Notes: generated by a model from the letters alone, not told the origin. A stretch of DNA of 64,000 nt from Litorimonas sp039975855 (GCA_039975855.1 JBDWGH010000005.1:186001-250000); one strand, 5' to 3'. Positions 52,919 to 61,538 are shown, counted from the first letter of the stretch. Made by a program: numbers and translations.

Positions 52919-53308
52919 TTAAGCTTGCCTTTCCTCTAGAAAGAGCATGCGGGCCAACATGGCAGAGAACCCAATAGATCCTGTGCAAAGAATGAAGAGT
53001 AGCCATAATGGTAGGTTCATTCGGAGAGTTTTTGCGCGAGGTAGAATTAATACCCAAGCCATCGTCAGTGCCATGAGAAGATCAAACCAAACTTGATTTC
53101 CCCACAGACTCTGCGAGTGCGCAGGAATAAATCCCAGAAGCCCTTCCGACAGGACCGCCGGTATCGTCCAAGCCGTAAGTGCGATGCAGAAAAATACCGC
53201 AACCATCCAGGCGTTTTTGGGCATCCGGCCGTTTGTTTTCATGGCGGCTAATGTGACTATCAAAACAGGTATCACGGCGAGAATAGGTAAGAGGGTCAAT
53301 AAAGTCAT
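52919..53308 (-). CDS. Hypothetical membrane protein
   Basis: A 129-residue protein with four predicted transmembrane helices (about residues 2-22, 32-52, 72-90 and 100-120). No family recognised. ATG 53308 is chosen for the AAGGA seven bases upstream; an in-frame start at 53359 would run over the operator-like palindrome. It is divergent from an XRE/MmyB-type regulator, which may control it. Confidence 0.7.
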   Translation of the reverse strand: MTLLTLLPILAVIPVLIVTLAAMKTNGRMPKNAWMVAVFFCIALTAWTIPAVLSEGLLGFIPAHSQSLWGNQVWFDLLMALTMAWVLILPRAKTLRMNLPLWLLFILCTGSIGFSAMLARMLFLEERQA

Positions 53309-53359
53309 GATGCGGTCCTTCGTTTTATCAAACTTTAGGCCGCCCAATTCTGAAAACAA

Positions 53360-53374
53360 TTACCTGGGAGGTAA
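53360..53374. promoter_or_regulatory. Palindrome TTACCT-GGG-AGGTAA
   Basis: A perfect 6-bp inverted repeat with a 3-base centre. It lies between the divergent membrane protein and the MmyB-type regulator, 35 bases before the regulator's ATG. Probably the regulator's operator. Confidence 0.55.
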
Positions 53375-53408
53375 GTGCATTCCTGTTTCCAATCTGTAGA
53401 GTGGGCTC

Positions 53409-54191
53409 ATGAGAAAAACCTTCGGCGACATTATTCGGCACTGGCGTTCCGTCCGCCGCTTTAGCCAACTTACGTTATCTGCGGAGACGGGAATATCATC
53501 TCGGCATATTAGTTTTCTTGAAACGGGCCGTTCAAAACCCAGCCGCGGATCTGTCCTAACATTTGGCCGGGTATTGGAAATGCCAAAGCCCATTATCAAT
53601 GATGCATTATTAGCCGCAGGGTTTGCACCAGAATATCCCGCTCACGATCTTAGTGATGTGAACCTAAAGCCTATGATGGATGCGGTGGCGATGATTTTAG
53701 AAAATCATGCGCCCTTTCCCGCGATTATTATTGACGGTGATTGGCAGATTGTTGGCGGGAATGTCCCTGCCATGCACATGATGCAATTCTTACCTTTAAA
53801 CGGGTCGACCAGCGTTGTGGATGCGCTTTTGAATGACGATCCAGATAATCCTGTGTTCTTGAATTGGGATGTGATCGCGACGTGGACTTTAACGCGGCTG
53901 CAATTGGAAGCCTCGCGGTTAGGCTCTGGGGGGACGTTGTTAGAAACGAGCAAAAAACTAGCTAACGATCCGCGATTCGTTTCAATCGATCAAAACGCTT
54001 TGGCAACGAATGCCCCTTACCTGACAATGACCGCGCGAATTGACGGGCAGGAACTATCTCTCTTTACAATGCTAGCTGAATTCACAACGGCGCAGGATGT
54101 GTCCATGAGTGAACGGAGAGTTGAATTGTTTTTCCCTGCAGATGACGTGACGCGGATTTACTTCGAAAACATGTCCGGTCATCTCCCATAA
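53409..54191 (+). CDS. XRE family regulator with MmyB-like ligand-binding domain
   Basis: A 260-residue regulator. Residues about 3-60 are an XRE helix-turn-helix ('LSAETGISSRHISFLETGRSKPSRG'). The remainder is the MmyB-like, PAS-related domain ('FPAIIIDGDWQIVGGN', 'LFTMLAEFTTAQDVSMSERRVELFFPADD'), found in regulators that bind small hydrophobic ligands. It is divergent from a membrane protein gene with a palindrome between them. A strong bidirectional terminator follows. Confidence 0.88.
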   Translation: MRKTFGDIIRHWRSVRRFSQLTLSAETGISSRHISFLETGRSKPSRGSVLTFGRVLEMPKPIINDALLAAGFAPEYPAHDLSDVNLKPMMDAVAMILENHAPFPAIIIDGDWQIVGGNVPAMHMMQFLPLNGSTSVVDALLNDDPDNPVFLNWDVIATWTLTRLQLEASRLGSGGTLLETSKKLANDPRFVSIDQNALATNAPYLTMTARIDGQELSLFTMLAEFTTAQDVSMSERRVELFFPADDVTRIYFENMSGHLP

Positions 54192-54193
54192 AA

Positions 54194-54244
54194 AAACCCG
54201 CCCCCTGCAATTCGTTTTACACGAAATGCATAAGGCGGGTTTTC
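54194..54244. terminator. Bidirectional terminator
   Basis: AAAACCCGCC (54194-54203) and GGCGGGTTTT (54235-54244) pair perfectly. An inner stem (TGCA-TTCGT with ACGAA-TGCA) makes a long hairpin with A-runs left and T-runs right. It ends the MmyB-type gene and the convergent secreted protein gene. Confidence 0.85.
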
Positions 54245-54264
54245 AAATTCAATTTAATTCGGAC

Positions 54265-54882
54265 CTAACGGCAACCGCGGCGATATCCACCTGTGTGCCA
54301 ATCACCATAACGCGACCAATGCGTCACAGTGTGACATGGGGATGTATAAGGCACGGCAACCGGAACCGGATAACGCACATAGATCACCGGACGTACAACG
54401 CGGTAATAAGTTGTTTGCGGAACAGGTTTCACAACATTGTAACAACCCAGAACGCGGCCTTCACCTGCGCCGAAAACATTTACGGGGCAATTTGTGGCCC
54501 GCAGGCTCTCATTATATCCAAGACCCGGAACAGATGTCGTCGAGCCAGAAAAGCCATACGTATTTGTGTCAGAATATGTTTGGCTGATGGAGCCTGTCCC
54601 ATATGTGCTGTCAGCTTCGTAAGAGCTCATTGTTGAATAGGATTGCGATGGCTGGAATGTACCCGGCAAATTTACGCTGCCATAAGCAGCTTGAGGACTG
54701 AATGTACCCGGTAGATTGATGCCGCCATAAGCTGGAGTTGACTGTCCGGTCCAGCTGGAGATTGGTTGCGGCGATGTTGTTTGGCCGCAATACATGTCTG
54801 CGCCGCAATTGGCGGACGCTGCGCCTGCGACAGAAAGAGTGGCAACGACTGTCGCTGCGCCTTTAAAAATACGGGAAACCAT
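54265..54882 (-). CDS. Secreted NLPGTF-repeat protein, short paralogue
   Basis: A 205-residue exported protein with a signal peptide (cleavage near ASA|NC), an early pair of cysteines (NCGADMYCG), two NLPGTF repeats, a Ser/Tyr/Thr-rich middle and a basic C-terminal end. It shares GG-x-NLPGTFSPQA and SVNLPGTFQP, in the same order, with the larger protein encoded next to it; both have an 'NCG' start and both end in Pro/Val-rich and His-containing segments. No known family. ATG 54882 has GAGG upstream. Likely cell-surface or periplasmic; function unknown. Confidence 0.75.
   Translation of the reverse strand: MVSRIFKGAATVVATLSVAGAASANCGADMYCGQTTSPQPISSWTGQSTPAYGGINLPGTFSPQAAYGSVNLPGTFQPSQSYSTMSSYEADSTYGTGSISQTYSDTNTYGFSGSTTSVPGLGYNESLRATNCPVNVFGAGEGRVLGCYNVVKPVPQTTYYRVVRPVIYVRYPVPVAVPYTSPCHTVTHWSRYGDWHTGGYRRGCR
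54655..54717 (-). repeat. NLPGTF protein repeats, short paralogue
   Basis: Two codings of NLPGTF at 54655-54672 and 54700-54717, 45 bases apart, with synonymous differences, so the peptide rather than the DNA is conserved. Confidence 0.8.
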
Positions 54883-55075
54883 AACCCACCTCATTGTTTC
54901 ACTTGCGCGAAGCTCGCGCTGATTAAATCTTACCTAGCAATCCGCGTGCCAGAAACGCGACTCGATTCCCGTGACAGGCGAATTCAATTCGGCCCCGGGA
55001 TAAAAAAGTCCCACCCCCCAATTTGAGAAGCAGGACTTAATCCCACATCTATTCAGATGCCTGAATATTACTTTC

Positions 55076-56224
55076 TTAGTGGATCCAACGACCTGGAGCG
55101 CTGTGTCCGTGTTGCACTGGCGCTGTTTGACAGCCTTGTTGAACCGGGACTGGAACCGGGACAGGAACGCCGATCACGGGATTGACGGTCTGAGTTGGCA
55201 GTTTGCGCTTACAGATAACCTGTGTTGCGACTGTGCTGCCAAAGGCTGTCGGTCCAGATACTTTTTCCCAATATGTACCATCACCAGCGACAGATGACCC
55301 ATAGGCACCGGCCATTGGTCCAGACTGTTGCAGAACTGGCGTGCTCGGTTGACCGAAGCTTGGTCCAACGCGTGTTGGCGCAAGGGAAAGACCTTGTGTG
55401 TTTGTAAGCCCTGGTGCGCGCATTTGCGGCGCCGCCATATAAGTGCGGTTAGACATTGGTGGTACAGGGGCGACTTGTCCGGCGCTAAATGTCCCCGGCA
55501 GGTTTAGGCTACGACGTTGTCGTGGCTGGAATGTTCCTGGCAAGTTCACACTAAACGACGCTTGAGGACTAAATGTACCAGGTAAGTTCAATCCGCCATA
55601 AGGCGCACTTTGTGTGCGCACCATACCCATATGCGGCGCTGTACCCGTTCCTGGAACAACAACGTCTTGTGGACGTGTGCGGCCAGTATCTAAAACTTGT
55701 TGTGCGGCAGCTGGGTCACGAACAACTTTTGACGTTGGCAAATAAGCAATGCCTGGAACCAGAGACGCATCACCATATGTCCGCGGCGCAAACTTTGATG
55801 GATCGTATCCGCCGCCAATGCGAACAGTGCGTGGTTCAGCCGGCGCCTGAACGACTGGTGCCGGCGCGTTAAACTCGACTTGTACAGGAACGCCTGCGCT
55901 CTGACGACAATATGTTGTGCTCGTTGGATGGCATCCGCCTGTAAATCCGGAAGGGGCATCAGACAGACCCGCCGTAGGGGCCATGCCGTGAATGCGTGTA
56001 ATAGAGACATTAGGTGAGCGCTGGAAATTCACAGAGCGCAAATGGCCCATTGGGTTTTCCGTACGAATTGTCATCGGGCCAAATTGCGGGGCATAGCTTG
56101 GCATCACTTGCACGGATGAACCGCAATTTCCGCTGGCGCAATTTCCACCCGCAAAAGCCGGTGCAGCCATAACGGTCGCAGATAAAGCACCCAATAGGGC
56201 TTTCGAAATCAATTTGGTCGGCAT
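55076..56224 (-). CDS. Secreted NLPGTF-repeat protein, long paralogue
   Basis: A 382-residue exported protein with a signal peptide (cleavage near AFA|GG). It then has 'GNCASGNCGSS', a long Pro/Gly/Val-rich region, three NLPGTF repeats near the middle and a C-terminal domain ending in a Pro-Val run and a Cys/His tail. The repeats and surrounding residues are shared with the shorter neighbour. GGGAG precedes ATG 56224. The low-complexity, Tyr/Pro/Gly-rich make-up suggests a surface or matrix protein. No family recognised. Confidence 0.78.
   Translation of the reverse strand: MPTKLISKALLGALSATVMAAPAFAGGNCASGNCGSSVQVMPSYAPQFGPMTIRTENPMGHLRSVNFQRSPNVSITRIHGMAPTAGLSDAPSGFTGGCHPTSTTYCRQSAGVPVQVEFNAPAPVVQAPAEPRTVRIGGGYDPSKFAPRTYGDASLVPGIAYLPTSKVVRDPAAAQQVLDTGRTRPQDVVVPGTGTAPHMGMVRTQSAPYGGLNLPGTFSPQASFSVNLPGTFQPRQRRSLNLPGTFSAGQVAPVPPMSNRTYMAAPQMRAPGLTNTQGLSLAPTRVGPSFGQPSTPVLQQSGPMAGAYGSSVAGDGTYWEKVSGPTAFGSTVATQVICKRKLPTQTVNPVIGVPVPVPVPVQQGCQTAPVQHGHSAPGRWIH
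55487..55588 (-). repeat. NLPGTF protein repeats, long paralogue
   Basis: Three codings of NLPGTF at 55487-55504, 55529-55546 and 55571-55588, spaced exactly 42 bases (14 residues) apart, with synonymous codon differences. Confidence 0.85.
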
Positions 56225-56307
56225 GTGCCACTCCCACGTCACAAAGGTGGGAGATTGTCTCCACACCGGTCAAAATTCCTGCTCGGTGCGAAATGCGTTA
56301 AAATAGC

Positions 56308-56511
56308 CTAGAAGTCGTAGGCTATTCCGCCGCGTTCCCAATCGCCATGGCGTGTGGGTTCGACACCTTTCGGGCCGCCTGTTTCCGGTTCAACGGGTGC
56401 AGTTTCCCCGCGCGCTTTGCGCCGCTCAGCTGCCTCAGCCAAAGCCCGCTTTGCAGCCGGACTCAGAACTTTTTTTGGATCATTGGGAGTTTCAGTATCG
56501 GAGATGCTCAT
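56308..56511 (-). CDS. DUF1674 / SdhAF4-like succinate dehydrogenase assembly factor
   Basis: A 67-residue protein with an Ala/Glu/Lys-rich helical start and the conserved C-terminus 'GGPKGVEPTRHGDWERGGIAYDF', cited by its core EPTRHGDWERGG. This matches DUF1674, the bacterial counterpart of mitochondrial SDHAF4, which helps flavinate or protect the SdhA subunit. ATG 56511 is preferred over a GTG at 56517. In alphaproteobacteria this gene is usually close to rsmB, as here. Confidence 0.88.
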   Translation of the reverse strand: MSISDTETPNDPKKVLSPAAKRALAEAAERRKARGETAPVEPETGGPKGVEPTRHGDWERGGIAYDF

Positions 56512-56715
56512 AGCCACCCCAATACGCCCGCTGATCCTATCCCGTCAAACGCGCAAATTGCCGCTCGATGACCAAACTGATACACCACCAGCGATAAGAT
56601 TCAGTGAATCCCATCTTTGCCAGTTGTTTACCATGATGGTTAGGAAGTGGGTCATACCTTTGATTTCATGCCCTTTATTTGACGGGGTTTTAAAGGATAA
56701 ATCGCAACCTCTAAA

Positions 56716-56757
56716 ATACATTGACATCTATGTTGTTTTGCATAGATATCAATGTAT
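56716..56757 (+). promoter_or_regulatory. MarR-type operator overlapping the nitroreductase promoter
   Basis: ATACATTGACATCTATG (56716-56732) and its inverted copy at 56741-56757 match at 16 of 17 positions around an 8-base centre. TTGACA (56721-56726), a 16-base spacer and TAGATA (56743-56748) lie within it, so binding would block polymerase. The downstream MarR protein is the likely ligand. Confidence 0.7.
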
Positions 56758-56772
56758 AAAGGGAGGCAAATC

Positions 56773-57927
56773 ATGCGACGAAGAACTTTGCTTATATCCG
56801 GCGCGGCTTCATTGGTAATTCTCGGTGGCGTCGGGACTGCGCGATTACACAGTGACTTAAGTCAGGCTCGTGAACCTTGGGACATGGCAGGTAAACCCTA
56901 CTCTGACTATCGTTTGACCGCGTTGTCCTATGCAGTTCTGGCGCCCAGCCCGCATAATCGCCAACCTTGGCTCGTGGAGTTAACAGGCATGGATGGCCTA
57001 ACGCTCTATTGCGATACGTCCCGGCTGTTGCCGGAAACGGATCCCTTCAACAGGCAAATTACAATTGGGCTTGGCGCATTTATTCACCTCCTTGAGATGG
57101 CGGCCGCGCAAGACGGACGGGCACTCACGGTTACGTATTTTCCAGAAGGGGAGCCTCACCCGACTTATGATGAAAGACCCGTCGCCCACATTCAGTTTAG
57201 TCCCGACCTATCTCGTCCCAAAGACAGCCTGTTTCCATATGTAATGGAACGCCGAACAAATCGAAAAAAATTTGAAAATAAACCCGTAGAAACCACAGCC
57301 TTAAACGCTTTGACACGCAGTCTCCGGGCTGACTCAATAAATACTTTTCAATACACTCAGGATAACGCTGAAATTCAGGCGATCAAAGCCCTTTGTGTTA
57401 AAGGCTGGGAGGTCGAAATCACGACACCCCGCACCCATCATGAATCCACCAGTTTGACTCGTATCGGCGAGACAGAAATCAACGCAAACCCAGATGGAGT
57501 TTCATTGTCAGGTCCAATGATGGAGGCCTTAGGCTTGATTGGGCAACTATCAGAGGCTCAAATGAATGACTCGACCTCAAAAGCTTTTGAGGGATCTCGT
57601 ACATTCTACAACGGACTCATCAATTCGGCTCAAGCATTTGCATGGTTAGTGTCGCCAGATAACCGCCGGATCAGTGAAATAAAAGCGGGTGCTGATTGGC
57701 TTCGTATTCATTTGGCCGCAACGCGAGCTGGTCTAGCTTTTCAACCCTTGAGCCAAGTTCTCCAAGAATTCCCTGAAATGTCGGCGCTTTACGCCGAAGC
57801 TCATAATCTTTTAGACGTCAAAAGGCCAAATGTAATACAAGGCTTGTTCCGTTTAGGTTATGCGAAAACCCCGCTGGCCTCACCAAGATGGCCGCTTCAA
57901 ACGCGATTGATTGAGGTTACTGAATGA
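56773..57927 (+). CDS. Acg-family nitroreductase-like flavoprotein
   Basis: A 384-residue protein with an N-terminal RRR plus hydrophobic stretch (residues 1-22), suggesting Tat-like export or a membrane anchor. A nitroreductase-fold domain of the Acg type follows: 'LAPSPHNRQPWLVEL' and 'YVMERRTNRKKFEN' are the family signatures for FMN-binding or FMN-sequestering proteins. GGGAGG lies six bases before ATG 56773. It shares a four-base overlap (ATGA) with a MarR regulator and is preceded by a large palindromic operator. Confidence 0.85.
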   Translation: MRRRTLLISGAASLVILGGVGTARLHSDLSQAREPWDMAGKPYSDYRLTALSYAVLAPSPHNRQPWLVELTGMDGLTLYCDTSRLLPETDPFNRQITIGLGAFIHLLEMAAAQDGRALTVTYFPEGEPHPTYDERPVAHIQFSPDLSRPKDSLFPYVMERRTNRKKFENKPVETTALNALTRSLRADSINTFQYTQDNAEIQAIKALCVKGWEVEITTPRTHHESTSLTRIGETEINANPDGVSLSGPMMEALGLIGQLSEAQMNDSTSKAFEGSRTFYNGLINSAQAFAWLVSPDNRRISEIKAGADWLRIHLAATRAGLAFQPLSQVLQEFPEMSALYAEAHNLLDVKRPNVIQGLFRLGYAKTPLASPRWPLQTRLIEVTE

Positions 57928-58400
57928 CGTCCCCAACCCCACCGGGCACCGAAACTGATCCGGACTTCTTTAAAGTCCTCACTGAAATCGATATGATTTC
58001 TCACATGGCCAAAAATGAATTTGAGCGCCTATTGCCGCCTGGCATGACACAGGCTCAATTTGGCGTTCTCAATCGGCTTACCCGATTAGAGATAAAAGAA
58101 ACTGTGAGTGAGCTCGCTTTTGCTTTTCAAGTCACACAACCCACAATGACATCCACACTTAAAAAGCTGAACTCCAAAGCTTATATTTTCTTTGAACCAG
58201 ACCCGACTGATAAACGGGTAAAGCGCGTCCAAATTACGGCTTCAGGTCGGGCTATGCGCGATAAAATTATCTTCGATATGGCACCTGTTCTTTCCGCACA
58301 AATCAACGCCATTGGGCCTTTGGACTTTGAAACGCTCCTGAGAGACTTAGGTAAGATCAGAACGCAATTTGAAGACCGTATGAAAAAATTGCCTGAGTAG
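57924..58400 (+). CDS. MarR family transcriptional regulator
   Basis: A 158-residue winged-helix protein: 'GMTQAQFGVLNRLTRL', 'VSELAFAFQVTQPTMTSTLKKLNSKAYIFFEPDPTDKRVKRVQIT' (cited by its ends) is the recognition helix and wing with the conserved D-x-R-like turn. It is co-transcribed with the upstream nitroreductase-like gene and probably represses that operon through the palindrome at 56716-56757. Inducer unknown. Confidence 0.9.
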   Translation: MTSPTPPGTETDPDFFKVLTEIDMISHMAKNEFERLLPPGMTQAQFGVLNRLTRLEIKETVSELAFAFQVTQPTMTSTLKKLNSKAYIFFEPDPTDKRVKRVQITASGRAMRDKIIFDMAPVLSAQINAIGPLDFETLLRDLGKIRTQFEDRMKKLPE

Positions 58401-58460
58401 ACACCTGCCTCACCGCCAATCCCTCTCGCCTTTCCGTGCCACTTCGCTTATGCGGCGCGC

Positions 58461-59810
58461 ATGAGCGATAAAGAACACATTTCCCGGCAATCCGGCAAAC
58501 AACAACGCGACGCGAAAATCACGGATTCTGTGAAAGCCCGTCGCTGTGCCGCATTGGCTGTGATGGATGTTAGCGCAAATGGGAAAGCGCTTGAGCTGGC
58601 CCTCGCAGAGACTGAGGATTATAATGGGCTCGAGGCACGAGACCGGGCATTTGCCCGCGCGATCGCAGCGACAGTTTTCCGGCGTTCGGGTCAAATAAAG
58701 GCTGTGCTGAAACCGCATGTTCGCAAAAAACCCACAGCGCCAGTTCAAGCGGTCCTACAAACCGCAGTTGCGCAAATTGTTTTCATGGATGTCCCGCCCC
58801 ATGCTGCCGTTAGCGAAACGGTTGATGTATTAAAGTCGAGAAAAACCACTCAAGGCTTCGCAAATTTTGCGAATGCAGTTTTACGCCGCGTTGTAGAACA
58901 AGGGAAGCAAACTGCGGCGGCGTCTCCGCCAAAATCAAATATTCCAGGGTGGATTAGAGGTGAGTGGGAGCGCACTTATGGCAAGATCCCCATGACGAAA
59001 ATTGCGGTACAATTGATAAAGGACCCTGGCCTTGACCTCACCGTCACAGATAAGCGCGAAGACCTCGCTGAAGCTACGGGCGGCACCCCTGTGGGCCGGC
59101 AAACCTTACGCCTAAAATCCATTGGCGATGTCACAGCCCTTCCGGGCTTTGATGACGGCACGTGGTGGGCCCAGGATTTGGCAGCCGCTCAACCCGCGCA
59201 AATCCTGATGGATCAGTTTGAAGACGTGAAAGGCATGCGTGTACTGGATATGTGTGCGGCGCCGGGCGGGAAAACCTTGCAGCTTGCCGCTGCTGGTATG
59301 GATGTCACAGCCGTTGATAAGTCGTCTGGCCGATTAAAGCGTTTGGAAGAAAACCTCACCCGAACAAACTTAAGTGCGAAGATTGTTCGAAAAGACGCGC
59401 TGGAGTTTGAGGCGGAACAATTCCCTGCTGTGCTATTGGATGCACCATGCTCGGCAACAGGCACGTTTCGACGCCACCCAGATGTTCTGCACAATCGCAG
59501 CCCTAAATCCGTCGCGGATTTGGTGCGTTTGCAGGACAAGCTCTTACCCAAAGCGGCGGCCCTAACAGCCCCCGGTGGTGTGTTGGTTTATGCGGTTTGC
59601 TCTTTGCAACCCGATGAAGCCTTACCGCGCATTACGAAATTTTTGGAAAATGCGCCTGATTTCCGCCTCATTCCCATTCCAGCATTGCCCGGTCTGGACT
59701 TACCTAGTGAGCGTTTCGAAGGGGGTGTGGTTCGGACACTGCCTTGTGACATGCCTAAATCAGGTGGGTTGGATGGCTTTTTTATAGCGGCGTTTCGGCG
59801 CGAGGCGTGA
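58461..59810 (+). CDS. rsmB: 16S rRNA (cytosine-967-C5)-methyltransferase RsmB
   Basis: A 449-residue RNA methyltransferase. Residues about 25-155 are a NusB-like RNA-binding domain ('RDRAFARAIAATVFRR', 'FANAVLRRV'). The C-terminal SAM-dependent domain has motif I 'DMCAAPGGKTLQLA', motif IV 'DAPCSATGTFRRHPDV' and the second catalytic-region Cys in 'VYAVCSLQPDE'. In alphaproteobacteria rsmB commonly precedes rpe and a heparinase-like gene, as here. Confidence 0.95.
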   Translation: MSDKEHISRQSGKQQRDAKITDSVKARRCAALAVMDVSANGKALELALAETEDYNGLEARDRAFARAIAATVFRRSGQIKAVLKPHVRKKPTAPVQAVLQTAVAQIVFMDVPPHAAVSETVDVLKSRKTTQGFANFANAVLRRVVEQGKQTAAASPPKSNIPGWIRGEWERTYGKIPMTKIAVQLIKDPGLDLTVTDKREDLAEATGGTPVGRQTLRLKSIGDVTALPGFDDGTWWAQDLAAAQPAQILMDQFEDVKGMRVLDMCAAPGGKTLQLAAAGMDVTAVDKSSGRLKRLEENLTRTNLSAKIVRKDALEFEAEQFPAVLLDAPCSATGTFRRHPDVLHNRSPKSVADLVRLQDKLLPKAAALTAPGGVLVYAVCSLQPDEALPRITKFLENAPDFRLIPIPALPGLDLPSERFEGGVVRTLPCDMPKSGGLDGFFIAAFRREA

Positions 59811-59925
59811 GATCCGATCCAGGTTCATCCCTGATTTATAGTTAACGTGGTAATCGCCCGTTAACCTGAATGTGGTCCAAGCTTTGCACGACCTGCCGTC
59901 AGATGTATCAAAATGGGAGGCTCTA

Positions 59926-60708
59926 ATGAGCACGACAAAACTTTTCCGGGCTGGATTGATCGCCACAGTAGGTGTGGCTGGCCTGACTTTAACAGCCAAT
60001 GCACAAAGCCGTTATGGTAATGTCTATGACTATGAAAGCGGCAAAAACTGCGGTCAGGCTTGTGTGCCTGCTGCGCCGGCAACTCCCGCTGCGAACACAC
60101 GCTACGGCGCACCTGTTGTAGCCGCTCCGACTTACAACCCGGCACCTGTCTATGTAGATTGCGTGCAAGCTGGGACATGCGCTCCGCAGCCATCTGTTGT
60201 CTATACTCAACCAGCGCCCGTCTACACTCAGCCTGCACCGACATACACACAATCTGTTCAGCAAATGGCCCCGGTCAATTGCCCAGCCGGTACTACAGCA
60301 CAGGCCGACGGAACATGTATGCAGGGGTCAGATTTCTCTTCCTCTTCAACATATTCATCGCAGACTTACACAGCACCGACTATGTCTATGGAACCTGTAA
60401 ATTGCCCAGCTGGCACGACAGCCCAGCCTGACGGAACATGTATGCAGGGATCTAGCTATTCTTCTACGTCCACATACTCCAGTTCAACTTACACAGCGCC
60501 GACTATGTCTATGGAGCCTGTAAACTGCCCAGCTGGTACAACAGCTCAAGCTGATGGAACATGCATGCAGGGCGGTTCATCGTCTTATGCAGGGTCTTCA
60601 GTAGAGCTCTATACAGGTGACGCATCTACAACAACAAACTCAACATCATATGGTTATGGGTCTGACGGCTCTTATGGTGCCTCAGATTATTTGCCAATCC
60701 GCAAGTAA
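59926..60708 (+). CDS. Secreted tandem-repeat protein (PVNCPAGTTAQ repeats)
   Basis: A 260-residue exported protein with a signal peptide (cleavage near ANA|QS). A Pro/Ala/Gln/Tyr-rich N-terminal half follows, then three copies of a Cys-containing unit 'PVNCPAGTTAQ(A/P)DGTCMQG' joined by Ser/Thr/Tyr-rich linkers. The unit has two Cys ten residues apart, likely disulfide-bonded. GGGAGG precedes ATG 59926. No known family; the composition suggests an outer-surface or periplasmic structural role. A strong terminator follows. Confidence 0.75.
   Translation: MSTTKLFRAGLIATVGVAGLTLTANAQSRYGNVYDYESGKNCGQACVPAAPATPAANTRYGAPVVAAPTYNPAPVYVDCVQAGTCAPQPSVVYTQPAPVYTQPAPTYTQSVQQMAPVNCPAGTTAQADGTCMQGSDFSSSSTYSSQTYTAPTMSMEPVNCPAGTTAQPDGTCMQGSSYSSTSTYSSSTYTAPTMSMEPVNCPAGTTAQADGTCMQGGSSSYAGSSVELYTGDASTTTNSTSYGYGSDGSYGASDYLPIRK
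60272..60577 (+). repeat. 123-base coding tandem repeat
   Basis: The PVNCPAGTTAQ unit recurs at about 60272, 60395 and 60518, a constant period of 123 bases (41 codons). The third unit is followed by unique sequence, so the array is two full periods plus a partial one. Confidence 0.85.
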
Positions 60709-60734
60709 GGTTTCTTGACGTGCTGAAAATATGG

Positions 60735-60763
60735 CCTGCTTCCCACGGGAGGCAGGTTTTTTT
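60735..60763 (+). terminator. Intrinsic terminator after the tandem-repeat protein
   Basis: CCTGCTTCCC and GGGAGGCAGG pair with one G-T pair around a minimal loop, followed by seven T (60757-60763). Confidence 0.85.
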
Positions 60764-60839
60764 GTGCGCCTGAAAAATTAGAATTTTGTACCTCTTTCGG
60801 CGGCTTGCGAGTCCGTCTTTGAACCGCTAAGTAATTATC

Positions 60840-61529
60840 ATGACAGATAAAATCCTTATATCTCCTTCCATTTTGTCCGCAGATTTCGCGGCTTTGGGAC
60901 AGGCCGTTCGCGATATTGATGCGGCGGGCGCTGACATGATCCATATTGATGTGATGGACGGGCATTATGTCCCGAATCTTACCATTGGACCGGATGTTGT
61001 GAAGGCTTTGCGCCCACATTCTGACAAGCCCTTTGACGTACATTTGATGATTTCCCCAACAGAAATCCTGGTTCCACTTTTTGCTGCTGCGGGCGCTGAT
61101 TACATCACTGTGCATCCTGACGCGGGACCGCATTTACACCGTACCCTGCAATCCATCCGCGCGGCAGGTGTGAAAGCAGGTATTGTGTTAAATCCTGGCG
61201 CGCCAGTGGAACAGGTCGATCCTGTTATCGACCTTTGCGATCAAATCATGATTATGAGCGTAAACCCAGGGTTTGGCGGCCAATCCTTTATTCCGTCACA
61301 GCTTGAAAAAATCGCGGCTGTACGTGCGAAAATTGACGCGCATGTTGCGGCGGGTGGGCAAGACATACTGTTGCAGGTTGATGGCGGCGTGAACCCTGTC
61401 ACAGCAAAAGACTGTATTGCTGCGGGGGCGACGTCTCTTGTCGCCGGTTCCGCTGTGTTTAAAGGCGCTGGCACTTATGCCGAGAACATTGCCGCTCTGC
61501 GCGGTCAATCTGCGGCGAAGGCCGCGTAA
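60840..61529 (+). CDS. rpe: Ribulose-phosphate 3-epimerase
   Basis: A 229-residue TIM-barrel enzyme interconverting ribulose-5-phosphate and xylulose-5-phosphate in the pentose phosphate pathway. Motifs: 'ISPSILSADFAALG', 'MIHIDVMDGHYVPNLTIGP' with metal-binding His and Asp, 'FDVHLMI', 'MSVNPGFGGQSFI' and 'LQVDGGVN'. All active-site residues are present. The heparinase gene starts nine bases after its stop. Confidence 0.96.
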   Translation: MTDKILISPSILSADFAALGQAVRDIDAAGADMIHIDVMDGHYVPNLTIGPDVVKALRPHSDKPFDVHLMISPTEILVPLFAAAGADYITVHPDAGPHLHRTLQSIRAAGVKAGIVLNPGAPVEQVDPVIDLCDQIMIMSVNPGFGGQSFIPSQLEKIAAVRAKIDAHVAAGGQDILLQVDGGVNPVTAKDCIAAGATSLVAGSAVFKGAGTYAENIAALRGQSAAKAA

Positions 61530-61538
61530 GCAGCCAGC

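Noticed and set aside
59842..59872. Two GTTAAC copies before the tandem-repeat protein as a CtrA site
   Set aside because: Their spacing is much larger than the seven bases of a full CtrA box; half-sites alone are not convincing.
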